A stretch of 64,000 nt of DNA from Gemmataceae bacterium (GTDB taxonomy: Bacteria > Planctomycetota > Planctomycetia > Gemmatales > Gemmataceae): assembly GCA_901538445.1 (NCBI GenBank), contig LR594586.1, positions 248,001 through 312,000 of the forward strand. Direction: 5' to 3'. Both the position numbers and the translations under genes were made by a program. This document shows positions 1-7,897 of this stretch, one piece after another (the stretch's first letter is position 1; each line of letters starts with the position of its first letter). The notes beneath the pieces were generated by a model. It was not told the DNA's origin, did not search any database, and was given only the letters and a program-made list of their open reading frames with translations.

Positions 1-1
1 G

Positions 2-301
2 TCGCCGTGGGCGCGGAAGTTCGAGCCGGCGTCCGAAGCGGTGGCGTCCGGGTGGGCGCGGGTCCGCGGGGCGCGGCGGCGGAAGGCGGTGGACCGCGGG
101 TTCGTGCTGTCCGACCACGCCGACTGGCCGGGCCTCCTGGCGGCGGTGAGGGAGAGCGGCGCGGCGCGCGTCCTCGCGACGCACGGGTTCGCGTCCGTGC
201 TGGCGCGGCACCTCCGCGAGCAGGGGCTCGACGCCGGCGTGATCGCCACCCGGTTCGGCGACGAGGAGGGGACCGACCCGGCCGAGGAGGCGACGGCATG
301 A
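2..301 (+). CDS. Ligase-associated DNA exonuclease, C-terminal part
   Basis: This is the 3' end of a gene that begins before the window. The visible 99 residues include FVLSDHADWPGLL and VLATHG, typical of the metallo-beta-lactamase/beta-CASP nucleases (related to mRNA 3'-end processing factors) found beside ATP-dependent DNA ligases. In that family SDHAD belongs to the C-terminal metal-binding and substrate region. The stop overlaps the ligase start as ATGA, so the two genes are translationally coupled. With the helicase and phosphoesterase downstream this forms the known four-part repair cassette. The family is a good match; the catalytic HxHxDH region lies outside the window and could not be checked. 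Confidence 0.85.
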   Translation, partial: SPWARKFEPASEAVASGWARVRGARRRKAVDRGFVLSDHADWPGLLAAVRESGAARVLATHGFASVLARHLREQGLDAGVIATRFGDEEGTDPAEEATA

Positions 302-1911
302 GGGCGTTCGCCGACCTGTTCGCCGCGCTCGACGAGACGACCAAGACGACCGACAAAGTCGCGGCAATGGCCCGGTATTGCGCGGCCGCGCCCCCGGCCG
401 ACGCCGCGTGGGCCGTGTACTTTCTGAGCGGCCGCAAGCCGCGGCAGGCGGTGCCGTCGAAGCGGCTGCGGCTATGGGCGCGCGAACTCGCCGGGGTGCC
501 CGAGTGGCTGTTCGACGAGAGCTACCACCACGTCGGCGACGTGGCCGAGACGATCGCGCTGCTGCTCCCCCCGCCGGTCGCATCGACCGCCACCGACCGG
601 CCGCTCGCCGACTGGGTCGAGAACCACCTGCTCCCGCTCCGCGCGCTGCCCGAGGAGCGGCAGAAAGAAGACGTGCTGGCCGCGTGGGCCGCGCTCGACG
701 CCCGCGGGCGGTTCGTCTGGAACAAGTTCATCACCGGCGAGTTCCGCGTCGGCGTGTCGCAGCTCCTCGTGGTCCGCGCGCTGGCGCAGGTCTCGAATCT
801 GCCGACCGACACGGTCGCGCACCGGCTGATGGGCGCGTGGGAGCCGACGCCCCTCTTCTACGCCTCGCTCGTCGCCCCCGACGCGGGCGACGCCGACGTG
901 AGCCGCCCGTACCCGTTCTTCCTGGCGCACCCGCTCGAGGGCGAGCCGCACGCGCTCGGCCCCGTGGCCGAGTGGCAGGCCGAGTGGAAGTGGGACGGGA
1001 TCCGCTCGCAGGTGGTGCGCCGCGGCGGGCAGTCGTTCGTGTGGTCGCGGGGCGAGGAACTGGTCACCGACCGGTACCCGGAACTGCGGTCGCTCGCCGA
1101 GGGGCTGCCGGACGGCACCGTGATCGACGGCGAGATCCTCCCGTGGAAGGACGGCCGGGTGCTCCCGTTCGGCGAGTTGCAGAAGCGGATCGGCCGCAAG
1201 ACACTCTCGAAGAAGTTGCTGGGCGACGTCCCCGCGGTGCTGATGGCCTACGACCTGGTCGAGTGGGGCGGGACCGACCTCCGCGAGGAGCCGCTCGCCG
1301 AGCGACGCGAGAAGCTGGAGGCGCTCGCGGAGCGAGCGAAGCACCCGGCGCTACTCCTCTCGCCGCGGCTGGCGCTGGACTCGTGGGACGCGCTCGCGGC
1401 CGCGCGCCGCGCCAGCCGGGACCGCGGCGTCGAGGGGATGATGCTGAAGCGGCGGGCGGCCCCGTACCGCGTCGGCCGCGTCCGCGGGGACTGGTGGAAA
1501 TGGAAGGTCGAGCCGTTCGCGGTGGACGCGGTGCTGATCTACGCCCAGTCGGGGCACGGCAAGCGGAGCGGGCTGTACACGGACTACACGTTCGGGGTGT
1601 GGGACGGCGACGCGCTGGTCCCGTTCGCGAAGGCGTACAGCGGCCTCACCGACGCCGAGATCCGCAAGGTGGACGCGTTCATCCGGGCCAACACGCTGGA
1701 GAAGTTCGGGCCGGTCAGGACGGTGAAACCGGAGCTGGTGTTCGAACTCGGGTTCGAGGGCATCCAGGCGTCGGGCCGGCACAAGTCGGGCGTCGCCGTG
1801 CGGTTCCCGCGGATGCTCCGGTGGCGGACCGACAAGACGCCCGCCGACGCCGACACGCTCGACCGCGTCAAGGCGCTGCTGAACGCGTCCCCGGGCGAGC
1901 CGGGGGCGTGA
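298..1911 (+). CDS. ATP-dependent DNA ligase
   Basis: 537 residues, the usual size of LigB/LigC-like bacterial ATP-dependent ligases. The nucleotidyl-transfer motif EWKWDGIR places the AMP-accepting lysine near residue 231. Further ligase motifs follow (IDGEILPW, EGMMLKRR, WWKWK). The N-terminal ~200 residues correspond to the DNA-binding domain and the C-terminal ~120 to the OB fold. The ATG is chosen because it overlaps the exonuclease stop (ATGA) and starts the conserved FADLFAALDETT sequence; an in-frame extension upstream has shadow-like composition. It seals nicks with ATP and probably works with the neighbouring nuclease, helicase and phosphoesterase on damaged nucleic acid. Confidence 0.93.
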   Translation: MRAFADLFAALDETTKTTDKVAAMARYCAAAPPADAAWAVYFLSGRKPRQAVPSKRLRLWARELAGVPEWLFDESYHHVGDVAETIALLLPPPVASTATDRPLADWVENHLLPLRALPEERQKEDVLAAWAALDARGRFVWNKFITGEFRVGVSQLLVVRALAQVSNLPTDTVAHRLMGAWEPTPLFYASLVAPDAGDADVSRPYPFFLAHPLEGEPHALGPVAEWQAEWKWDGIRSQVVRRGGQSFVWSRGEELVTDRYPELRSLAEGLPDGTVIDGEILPWKDGRVLPFGELQKRIGRKTLSKKLLGDVPAVLMAYDLVEWGGTDLREEPLAERREKLEALAERAKHPALLLSPRLALDSWDALAAARRASRDRGVEGMMLKRRAAPYRVGRVRGDWWKWKVEPFAVDAVLIYAQSGHGKRSGLYTDYTFGVWDGDALVPFAKAYSGLTDAEIRKVDAFIRANTLEKFGPVRTVKPELVFELGFEGIQASGRHKSGVAVRFPRMLRWRTDKTPADADTLDRVKALLNASPGEPGA

Positions 1912-1927
1912 GCGACCGGAGGAACGA

Positions 1928-4447
1928 GTGAGGGGCATCCCGCGACCGAAGCAGACCCGCCCGCCCAAGCCGCGGCCCATCGACCCGGCCGAGGTCGTCG
2001 CGCCCGACGAGTGGTTCGCGCGCCGCGGGTGGGAGCCGTTCGCGTTCCAGCGCGAGGCGTGGGCCGCGTACCGGGCCGGCGAGAACGGCCTAGTCCACGC
2101 CTCGACCGGCACCGGGAAGACCTACGCGGCGCTCCTCGGCCCGGTGCTGGAGGCGCTGGAGGAAGGCACTTCGATCGCTGGCGCTCCCGGCTCGCCGGGC
2201 CCGCCCCCGCTGCGGGTACTGTGGGTCACGCCGCTCCGCGCCCTGTCCGCTGACACCGCGCTGTCACTCGACGCGCCGCTGCGGCCTCTCGGGCTCAACT
2301 GGGACGTGGGCACCCGCACCGCCGACACCCCGTCGGCCGCACGCACGCGTCAGCAGAAGCGCCTCCCGAGCGTCCTGGTCACCACCCCCGAGAGCCTGTC
2401 GCTGCTGCTGACGTACCCGGACGCCCGGGAGAAGTTCGCCGGGCTCCGGTGCGTGGTGTGCGACGAGTGGCACGAGTTGTTCGGCTCGAAGCGCGGGGTG
2501 CTGGCGGAACTCGCGCTGGCCCGCCTCCGCACCTTCGCCCCGGCCCTGCGCACCTGGGGGCTCTCCGCCACGCTCGGCAACCTCGACGCGGCCCTCGCCG
2601 CGCTGGTCGGGGCCGTTGGCACCGGTCGCGTGGTCCGCGGGCACGTCCCCAAGCCGATCACCGTGGACGCCGTCCTCCCGCCGCGGGTCGAGCGGTTCCC
2701 GTGGGCCGGCCACCTCGGGCTGTCGCTACTACCGCAGGTGGTCGCGGCGATCGACGAGGGCCGCACAGCCCTCCTGTTCACCAACACGCGGGCCGCGTGC
2801 GAGCAGTGGTACCAGGCGCTGCTCGACGCGAGGCCGGACTGGGCCGGGGCCGTCGCGCTGCACCACGGGTCGATCGACCGCAAGACCCGCGACTGGGTGG
2901 AGGACGGACTGCGGGCGGGAACGCTGCGGTGCGTCGTCTGCACCAGTACCCTCGACCTCGGGGTGGACTTCGCGCCGGTGGACCGGGTGCTCCAGGTGGG
3001 CAGTCCGAAGGGCGTGGCGCGGCTGCTCCAGCGGGCCGGCCGCAGCGGGCACCGGCCCGGCGAGACGAGCCGCGTGACGTGCGTCCCGACCCACACCTTT
3101 GAGCTGATCGAGGTTGCCGCCGCCCGCACCGCGGCAGGGGCGGGCGCGGTCGAGGGGCGCGACCCCGTGAGCAAGCCGCTCGACGTCCTGGCGCAGCACT
3201 GCGTCAGCTCGGCGCTCGCCGGCGGATTCCGGGCCGCGGACCTGCTCGCCGAGGTCCGCACGGCGCACGCGTACCGCGACCTGTCCGACGCCGAGTGGGC
3301 GTGGGTGCTCGACTTCGTCACCCGCGGCGGCGAGGCGCTCAAGGCGTACCCGGACTACCGGCGCGTCGGGGTGAGCGACGGCCTGTACGCGGTGACCGAC
3401 GCCCGGCTCGCCCGCCGGCACCGCCTGTCCATCGGGACGATCACCTCCGAGGCGTCGGTGCTGGTCCGCTACCTCCGCGGCCCGAAGATCGGGACGGTGG
3501 ACGAGTCGTTCGCGGCCCGGCTGAAGCCCGGGGACCGGTTCGCTTTCGCCGGGCGGACCCTGGAGTTCGTGAAGCTCTACGAGATGACCGTGTGGGTGCG
3601 GCTGGCGAGGGGCGAGGCCAACACCCGCCCGCGGTGGTCCGGTTCGCGGATGTCGCTGTCGGGCGAACTCGCGGCCGCGGTGCGGGCCGAGCTCGACGTC
3701 GCAGCCCGCGGCGCGTTCGCCGGCCCCGAGATGCGGGCCGTCCGGCCGGTGCTCGACGTGCAGGCCCGGTGGTCCCGCGTCCCACGCGCCGGCGAGGTGC
3801 TCGTCGAGCGCCTCGCCACCCGCGACGGCCACCACCTGTTCCTCTACCCGTTCGAGGGGCGGCTCGTCCACGAGGGCGTCGCCGCCCTGGCCGCGTACCG
3901 GCTGTCGCGCCGCCGGCCCCAGACCTTCACCCTCGCGGCCAACGACTACGGCTTCGAGCTGGTGTCGCCCGACCCGTTCGAGCTGGACGCCGACACGCTG
4001 AAGGCACTGCTCGCGCCGACCGGCATGACCGACGACGTCCTTGAGTCGCTGAACGCGGCGGAGCTGGCGAAGCGGCAGTTCCGCGAGGTCGCCCGGGTCG
4101 CGGGGCTGGTGAACCCGGGGCTCCCGCACGCCGGCCGCACCGCGAAGCAACTCCAGGCGTCGAGCGGGCTGTTCTACGACGTGTTCCGCGAGTACGACCC
4201 CGACAACCTCCTGCTCTGGCAGGCCCGGCGCGAGGTCCTCGACCGGCAGTTCGAGGCGACGCGGTTGCGGCGGGCGCTCGAGCGGATCGCGGACTCGCGC
4301 CTGGTCGTCACCGCACCGCCCCGCCCGACGCCGTTCGCGTTCCCGCTGCTGGTGGAGCGGATGCGCGAGTCGGTGTCGTCCGAGACGCTCGCGGACCGGG
4401 TGCGGAAGATGGCCGCAGCGCTGGAGCGGAGGGCGGACGCGGAATGA
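1928..4447 (+). CDS. Ligase-associated Lhr-like DEXH-box helicase
   Basis: 839 residues. Walker A is STGTGKTYAA (about residues 58-67) and the DEXH box is DEWH (179-182). Helicase C-terminal motifs follow (LLFTNTRAACEQWYQAL, TLDLGVDF, QRAGRSGHRPGE). The C-terminal half matches the extra winged-helix and beta-barrel region of Lhr-Core. The family uses ATP to move 3' to 5' on single-stranded DNA and unwind RNA:DNA hybrids. GTG is the likely start, 17 bases after the ligase stop, with GGAGGA just upstream. The gene ends in an ATGA overlap with the next gene. The family assignment is firm; the physiological substrate is not visible. Confidence 0.93.
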   Translation: MRGIPRPKQTRPPKPRPIDPAEVVAPDEWFARRGWEPFAFQREAWAAYRAGENGLVHASTGTGKTYAALLGPVLEALEEGTSIAGAPGSPGPPPLRVLWVTPLRALSADTALSLDAPLRPLGLNWDVGTRTADTPSAARTRQQKRLPSVLVTTPESLSLLLTYPDAREKFAGLRCVVCDEWHELFGSKRGVLAELALARLRTFAPALRTWGLSATLGNLDAALAALVGAVGTGRVVRGHVPKPITVDAVLPPRVERFPWAGHLGLSLLPQVVAAIDEGRTALLFTNTRAACEQWYQALLDARPDWAGAVALHHGSIDRKTRDWVEDGLRAGTLRCVVCTSTLDLGVDFAPVDRVLQVGSPKGVARLLQRAGRSGHRPGETSRVTCVPTHTFELIEVAAARTAAGAGAVEGRDPVSKPLDVLAQHCVSSALAGGFRAADLLAEVRTAHAYRDLSDAEWAWVLDFVTRGGEALKAYPDYRRVGVSDGLYAVTDARLARRHRLSIGTITSEASVLVRYLRGPKIGTVDESFAARLKPGDRFAFAGRTLEFVKLYEMTVWVRLARGEANTRPRWSGSRMSLSGELAAAVRAELDVAARGAFAGPEMRAVRPVLDVQARWSRVPRAGEVLVERLATRDGHHLFLYPFEGRLVHEGVAALAAYRLSRRRPQTFTLAANDYGFELVSPDPFELDADTLKALLAPTGMTDDVLESLNAAELAKRQFREVARVAGLVNPGLPHAGRTAKQLQASSGLFYDVFREYDPDNLLLWQARREVLDRQFEATRLRRALERIADSRLVVTAPPRPTPFAFPLLVERMRESVSSETLADRVRKMAAALERRADAE

Positions 4448-5079
4448 CGGCGGAACTCGAAGTGTGCGGCGAACGCCTTGTGCCCCGCCCGGACCGGTCG
4501 CTGTTCTGGCCGGGGCCGGGGGCGCTGCTGATCGCAGACCCGCACTTCGGCAAGGCCGATGCGTTCCGCGCCGCCGGCGTGCCGGTGCCCGGGGACTCCG
4601 CCGTACCGCTCGCGCGACTGGCCGCCGCACTCGACGCTACCGCGGCCGTGCGCCTGATCGTGCTCGGGGACTTCTGGCACTCCCGGGACGGGCGCACCGA
4701 CCGCGTCGCGGCCGATCTGGCGGCGTGGCGGGCGGCGCGGCCGAACCTGCGCATCGAGTTAGTCCGCGGCAACCACGACCGGGCCGGGCCGCCCCCGGAC
4801 GGCTGGGGCGGGTGGGTAACCGAGGTCGCGGAACCGCCGTTCCGGTTCGCTCACTTCCCGGACCCGTCGGATGCTGGGTACACCCTCGCCGGGCACCTGC
4901 ACCCCGGGGTCGTGCTCGGGCGCGAGCGGCTGCGGCTGCCGTGCTTCTGGTTCGGCCCGCGGGTGGGCGTCCTGCCGGCGTTCGGCGACTTCACCGGGGC
5001 GGCCCGCGTCCCCGCCCGCCGCGGCGACCGCGTGTTCGCCGTGGCGGGCAGCGCGATGGTGGACCTTTCGATGCGGTGA
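4444..5079 (+). CDS. pdeM: Ligase-associated DNA damage response phosphoesterase PdeM
   Basis: 211 residues, the usual size for this calcineurin-like metallophosphoesterase family. All metal-binding motifs are visible in order: ADPHFGK near residue 32, GDFWH near 75, RGNHDR near 107 and GHLHPG near 150. Family members are manganese-dependent nucleases or phosphodiesterases encoded with Lhr, exonuclease and ligase. The start overlaps the helicase stop (ATGA). It is the last gene of the repair cassette and is followed by a transposase relic on the opposite strand. Confidence 0.9.
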   Translation: MTAELEVCGERLVPRPDRSLFWPGPGALLIADPHFGKADAFRAAGVPVPGDSAVPLARLAAALDATAAVRLIVLGDFWHSRDGRTDRVAADLAAWRAARPNLRIELVRGNHDRAGPPPDGWGGWVTEVAEPPFRFAHFPDPSDAGYTLAGHLHPGVVLGRERLRLPCFWFGPRVGVLPAFGDFTGAARVPARRGDRVFAVAGSAMVDLSMR

Positions 5080-5084
5080 TACCC

Positions 5085-5240
5085 ACGCCCTGGTGCGGCC
5101 GCTCGGAATCGTCATCCGCCAGGAACTCGGCCGTGACGTCCGGCGGGTGGACTTCCCGAGCACCACGAAGTGGTCGAGCAGGTGCCGGCGTGGGGTGTGC
5201 GTGAACCGCTCGACGCGCGTTGAGATTCGGGAACCGTGGC
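5085..5240 (-). pseudogene. Relic of an integrase-type (rve) transposase
   Basis: Read on the minus strand, the region gives VERFTHTPRRHLLDHFVVLGK in one frame and TAEFLADDDSERPHQGVG in another. These resemble the end of the integrase core of IS481/IS3-type transposases (ERF..T.RR..LDH.VVL..., then YYN..RPHQG). No single frame covers both parts, and no start, HTH or intact DDE triad remains. I see nothing else recognisable between here and the oxygenase gene at 5472. Confidence 0.6.
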
Positions 5241-5471
5241 CCTCGCGCCTCGGCGCCCGTCGAACTTTCGTTGCAGTGTGCCTCCCCACTTGTCGATCAT
5301 TCCTCGGGAGTAGCGCCCGCCTTTCGAGCGCCTCGGGTGGGGGGTCGTGCCGCGGGGGAACTTCGAGTCGGCGCTTCACTTACTGAGGTCCGTCGACAGC
5401 AGCACCCCACAGGTCCGAGTCGGTGGCAGGCTCCCCGCCGCCCGTCTTCTTGTGTGCATCAAGGTCGCCAG

Positions 5472-6323
5472 ATGTTTCACCGCCTCAATGACGCGCGGGT
5501 CGTCGCGGACCCTTTCCCGCACGTCGTAATCGACGAGTTTCTTGAGGGCGGCCTCGCCGACGAATTGGTGAGGCAAATGCCGCCCCTCTCGACGCTCACT
5601 GGCGGGGCCGCACTCGGGAGTAATGCCCGGTTCACGCTCGGTGCCGCTGCCGCGCTCGCCGCACCCGCGGTCCCGCCGGTGTGGAAGCAGGTCGTCGGTG
5701 AGGGTCTTACGCAGGGGTTCCTCAACCGCGTCGTGGGGCTGTTCGACCCGTTCATCCGGTCCGAGTTCCCCGACTTCGCCACCCGGTTCGCGGACCCGGC
5801 AAACCTGGCCGCGGTCCCGCGGCACGCGCCGGAGCGGCCGCGCGGGTCCGTCGGCCTCGACGCGCAGATCTCGGGCAACACGCCGGCCCTGACCGGCGGC
5901 ACCACGGTGCGGGGCCCGCACCTCGACCGCACGGACAAGCTGTTCGTCGGACTGCTGTACCTCCGCCTCGACGGCGACGACTCCCGCGGGGGCGACCTGG
6001 AACTGTACGAGTCGGCCGACCGCGTGCCCGCGTTCGCGCCCAAGCGGCTGCTGCCACGGGACCGCGTGCGGCTGGTCAAAGTAGTGCCGTACCGTCGCAA
6101 CACGCTCGTGCTGTTCCTGAACACTCCCCGGGCCCTGCACGGGGTCAGCCCGCGGGCCGCCACCCCGCACCCCCGCTGCTTCCTGAACCTCGTCGGCGAG
6201 ATGCCCCGTCCGGTGTTCGAGGTCCGGTGCCAGGACCCGGTCCCGGTGACCGCGGCGGCCACCCCTGCGACCCGAGGCCTGCTTCGCCGCGCGTGGGACG
6301 GCATCGTGCGGCGCTCCGCTTGA
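5472..6323 (+). CDS. 2OG-Fe(II) oxygenase-fold protein, apparently active
   Basis: 283 residues. The double-stranded beta-helix signature is intact: GPHLDRTDK supplies the HxD metal pair near residue 150, LHGVSPR the distal histidine near 222, and SPR plus the following CFLN segment the likely 2-oxoglutarate contact. The N-terminus FPHVVIDEFLEGGLADEL is typical of this family in sugar-modification and tailoring clusters. ATG at 5472 is preferred over upstream in-frame codons because it begins the conserved part, although the ribosome site is weak. It heads four tightly packed plus-strand genes with a degenerate paralogue next to it. The substrate is unknown; hydroxylation of a cell-surface glycan or peptide would fit the glycosyltransferase context. 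Confidence 0.75.
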   Translation: MFHRLNDARVVADPFPHVVIDEFLEGGLADELVRQMPPLSTLTGGAALGSNARFTLGAAAALAAPAVPPVWKQVVGEGLTQGFLNRVVGLFDPFIRSEFPDFATRFADPANLAAVPRHAPERPRGSVGLDAQISGNTPALTGGTTVRGPHLDRTDKLFVGLLYLRLDGDDSRGGDLELYESADRVPAFAPKRLLPRDRVRLVKVVPYRRNTLVLFLNTPRALHGVSPRAATPHPRCFLNLVGEMPRPVFEVRCQDPVPVTAAATPATRGLLRRAWDGIVRRSA

Positions 6324-6338
6324 CCCGGGAGACCGACC

Positions 6339-7169
6339 GTGGACCTGTACGCGAGCTTGACCCCCGCGATGATCGTCGACCGGCCGTTCCCGCACATCGT
6401 CCTGGAAGGAGCGGTGCCGCCGGAGGCGTGCGCGGAGCTGGTGCGGGCGTTTCCCCCGCTGGACACGTTCGGTGCCGGGCTGCCGGACGCCAAGAAGGTG
6501 CTGCGGCGTTCGGTCCACCTGGCCGGGTTGAGTGAGCCGCTGCGCGGGCTCATCGAGGCCCACGTGCGGCCCGCGGCGTTCGCGGCGCTCGCCCGCGTGT
6601 TCGGCCAGGCCGTGCGCCGCGAGTACCCGGGGCTCGAGACCCGCTTCGGTCCCCTCGATGCGCTCCGCGTCGGCCAGCGCCACGCCGATGGGCACGACCG
6701 CTGCGAAGTGCTCCTCGACGCGCAACCGGTCGTGCTCGCCCCGGTAACGCGGGGCGTGGTCGGCGAGCGCGGGCCGCATGTGAAGGGGACGAACAAGCTG
6801 CTCGAAGGGCTGCTGTTCCTGCCCGACCCGGCCGACGACACGCCGGGCGGGGAGATGGAGCTGTACGAGCCGGTCCCGGGCCACCGGCCCCGTTTCGGGG
6901 CGCGGAACCAGACCCGGCCGCGCGGGCTCCGGGCGGTGCGGGCCGTGCCGTACCGGGCCGGCACGCTGGTGGTGTGGGTGAACACGCCGCGGTCCCTCAC
7001 CCGGCTCGCGCCCCGAGGGGCGTCGCCGTGGCCGGTGCGGTTTCTCAGCCTGCCGGTGCAGTTCCCGGAGCCCCTCTTCGAGCTGCCGCAAAACCCGGGG
7101 TCGTTATGGGGGCGAGTGTCGGGTTGGCTGGCGCGCCGGGTGACCGGCCGAACGGGGGGGGGTGTTTGA
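6339..7169 (+). CDS. Oxygenase-fold paralogue with lost metal ligands
   Basis: 276 residues, GTG start. It aligns along its length with the preceding protein: FPHIVLEGAVPPEACAELV at the N-terminus, KLLEGLLFLPDPADDTPGGEMELYEP against KLFVGLLYLRLDGDDSRGGDLELYES, and VPYRAGTLVVWVNTPRSL against VPYRRNTLVLFLNTPRAL. The catalytic positions differ: HLD has become HVK near residue 147, and the distal LHG histidine is replaced (SLTRLAPR). It therefore probably cannot bind Fe(II) in the usual way, though the fold is conserved. It ends in a TGATG overlap with the next gene. A structural or regulatory partner of the first copy is the simplest reading. Confidence 0.75.
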   Translation: MDLYASLTPAMIVDRPFPHIVLEGAVPPEACAELVRAFPPLDTFGAGLPDAKKVLRRSVHLAGLSEPLRGLIEAHVRPAAFAALARVFGQAVRREYPGLETRFGPLDALRVGQRHADGHDRCEVLLDAQPVVLAPVTRGVVGERGPHVKGTNKLLEGLLFLPDPADDTPGGEMELYEPVPGHRPRFGARNQTRPRGLRAVRAVPYRAGTLVVWVNTPRSLTRLAPRGASPWPVRFLSLPVQFPEPLFELPQNPGSLWGRVSGWLARRVTGRTGGGV

Positions 7170-7897
7170 TGCAGCCGATCCGCGTGTTCCTCGGCTACGA
7201 CCCTCGAGAGGCCGTGGCCTTCCACGTCGCCTGCCACAGCATCCACCGACACGCGTCCGTGCCGGTGGCGGTCGCGCCGGTGATGCTGTCTCAACTGGCC
7301 GCCGTGTTTCGGCGGCCCCGCGACCCGGGGCAGTCCACCGACTTCGCGTTCAGCCGGTTCCTCGTTCCGTACCTGTGCGGGTTCGAGGGGTGGGCTGTGT
7401 TCGCCGACTGCGACGTGCTGTTCCGAACCGACATCGCCCGCCTGTGGGCCCTACGGGACCCGAGGTACGCCGTGCAGGTGGTCCAGCACGACCACCGCCC
7501 CCCGGCGGGGACCAAGTTCCTGGGCCACGTCCAGAGGTGCTACCCGCGGAAGAACTGGTCAAGCGTGGTGCTGTTCAACAACGCGCGCTGCACGGCCCTG
7601 ACGCCCGAGTACGTCGAGCGGGCGTCGGGCCTGGAGCTGCACCGGTTCATGTGGCTCGCGGACGATGAGGTGGGGCCGCTGCCGCCGGGCTGGAACCACC
7701 TCGTCGGGTACAGCCCGGACCTGCCCGAAGGGGATCTACACAACCTCCACTACACCGCGGGCGGACCGTGGTTCGCCGACTGCCGGGGGGGGCCCGCCGA
7801 CGGTTCATGGTGGGCGGAGTTGGGGCTGGCCCTGGGACCACTGGGGGCGGCCGAAGCGGGTGCCGCCCCGCGCGCGCCGCAGGGGGCCGCGGCATGA
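7169..7897 (+). CDS. GT8-like glycosyltransferase
   Basis: 242 residues. The N-terminus IRVFLGYDPREAVAFHVACHSI and the FADCDVLF motif (DxD near residues 78-80, metal and nucleotide-sugar binding) match small bacterial GT-A transferases similar to GT8. FNNARC and HLVGYSPDLPEGDLHNLHYTAGGPW fit the C-terminal acceptor region. No membrane segment or signal peptide is seen, so it should be cytoplasmic. The start overlaps the previous stop (TGATG) and the end overlaps the next start (ATGA). Donor and acceptor are not predictable from sequence. Confidence 0.75.
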   Translation: MQPIRVFLGYDPREAVAFHVACHSIHRHASVPVAVAPVMLSQLAAVFRRPRDPGQSTDFAFSRFLVPYLCGFEGWAVFADCDVLFRTDIARLWALRDPRYAVQVVQHDHRPPAGTKFLGHVQRCYPRKNWSSVVLFNNARCTALTPEYVERASGLELHRFMWLADDEVGPLPPGWNHLVGYSPDLPEGDLHNLHYTAGGPWFADCRGGPADGSWWAELGLALGPLGAAEAGAAPRAPQGAAA

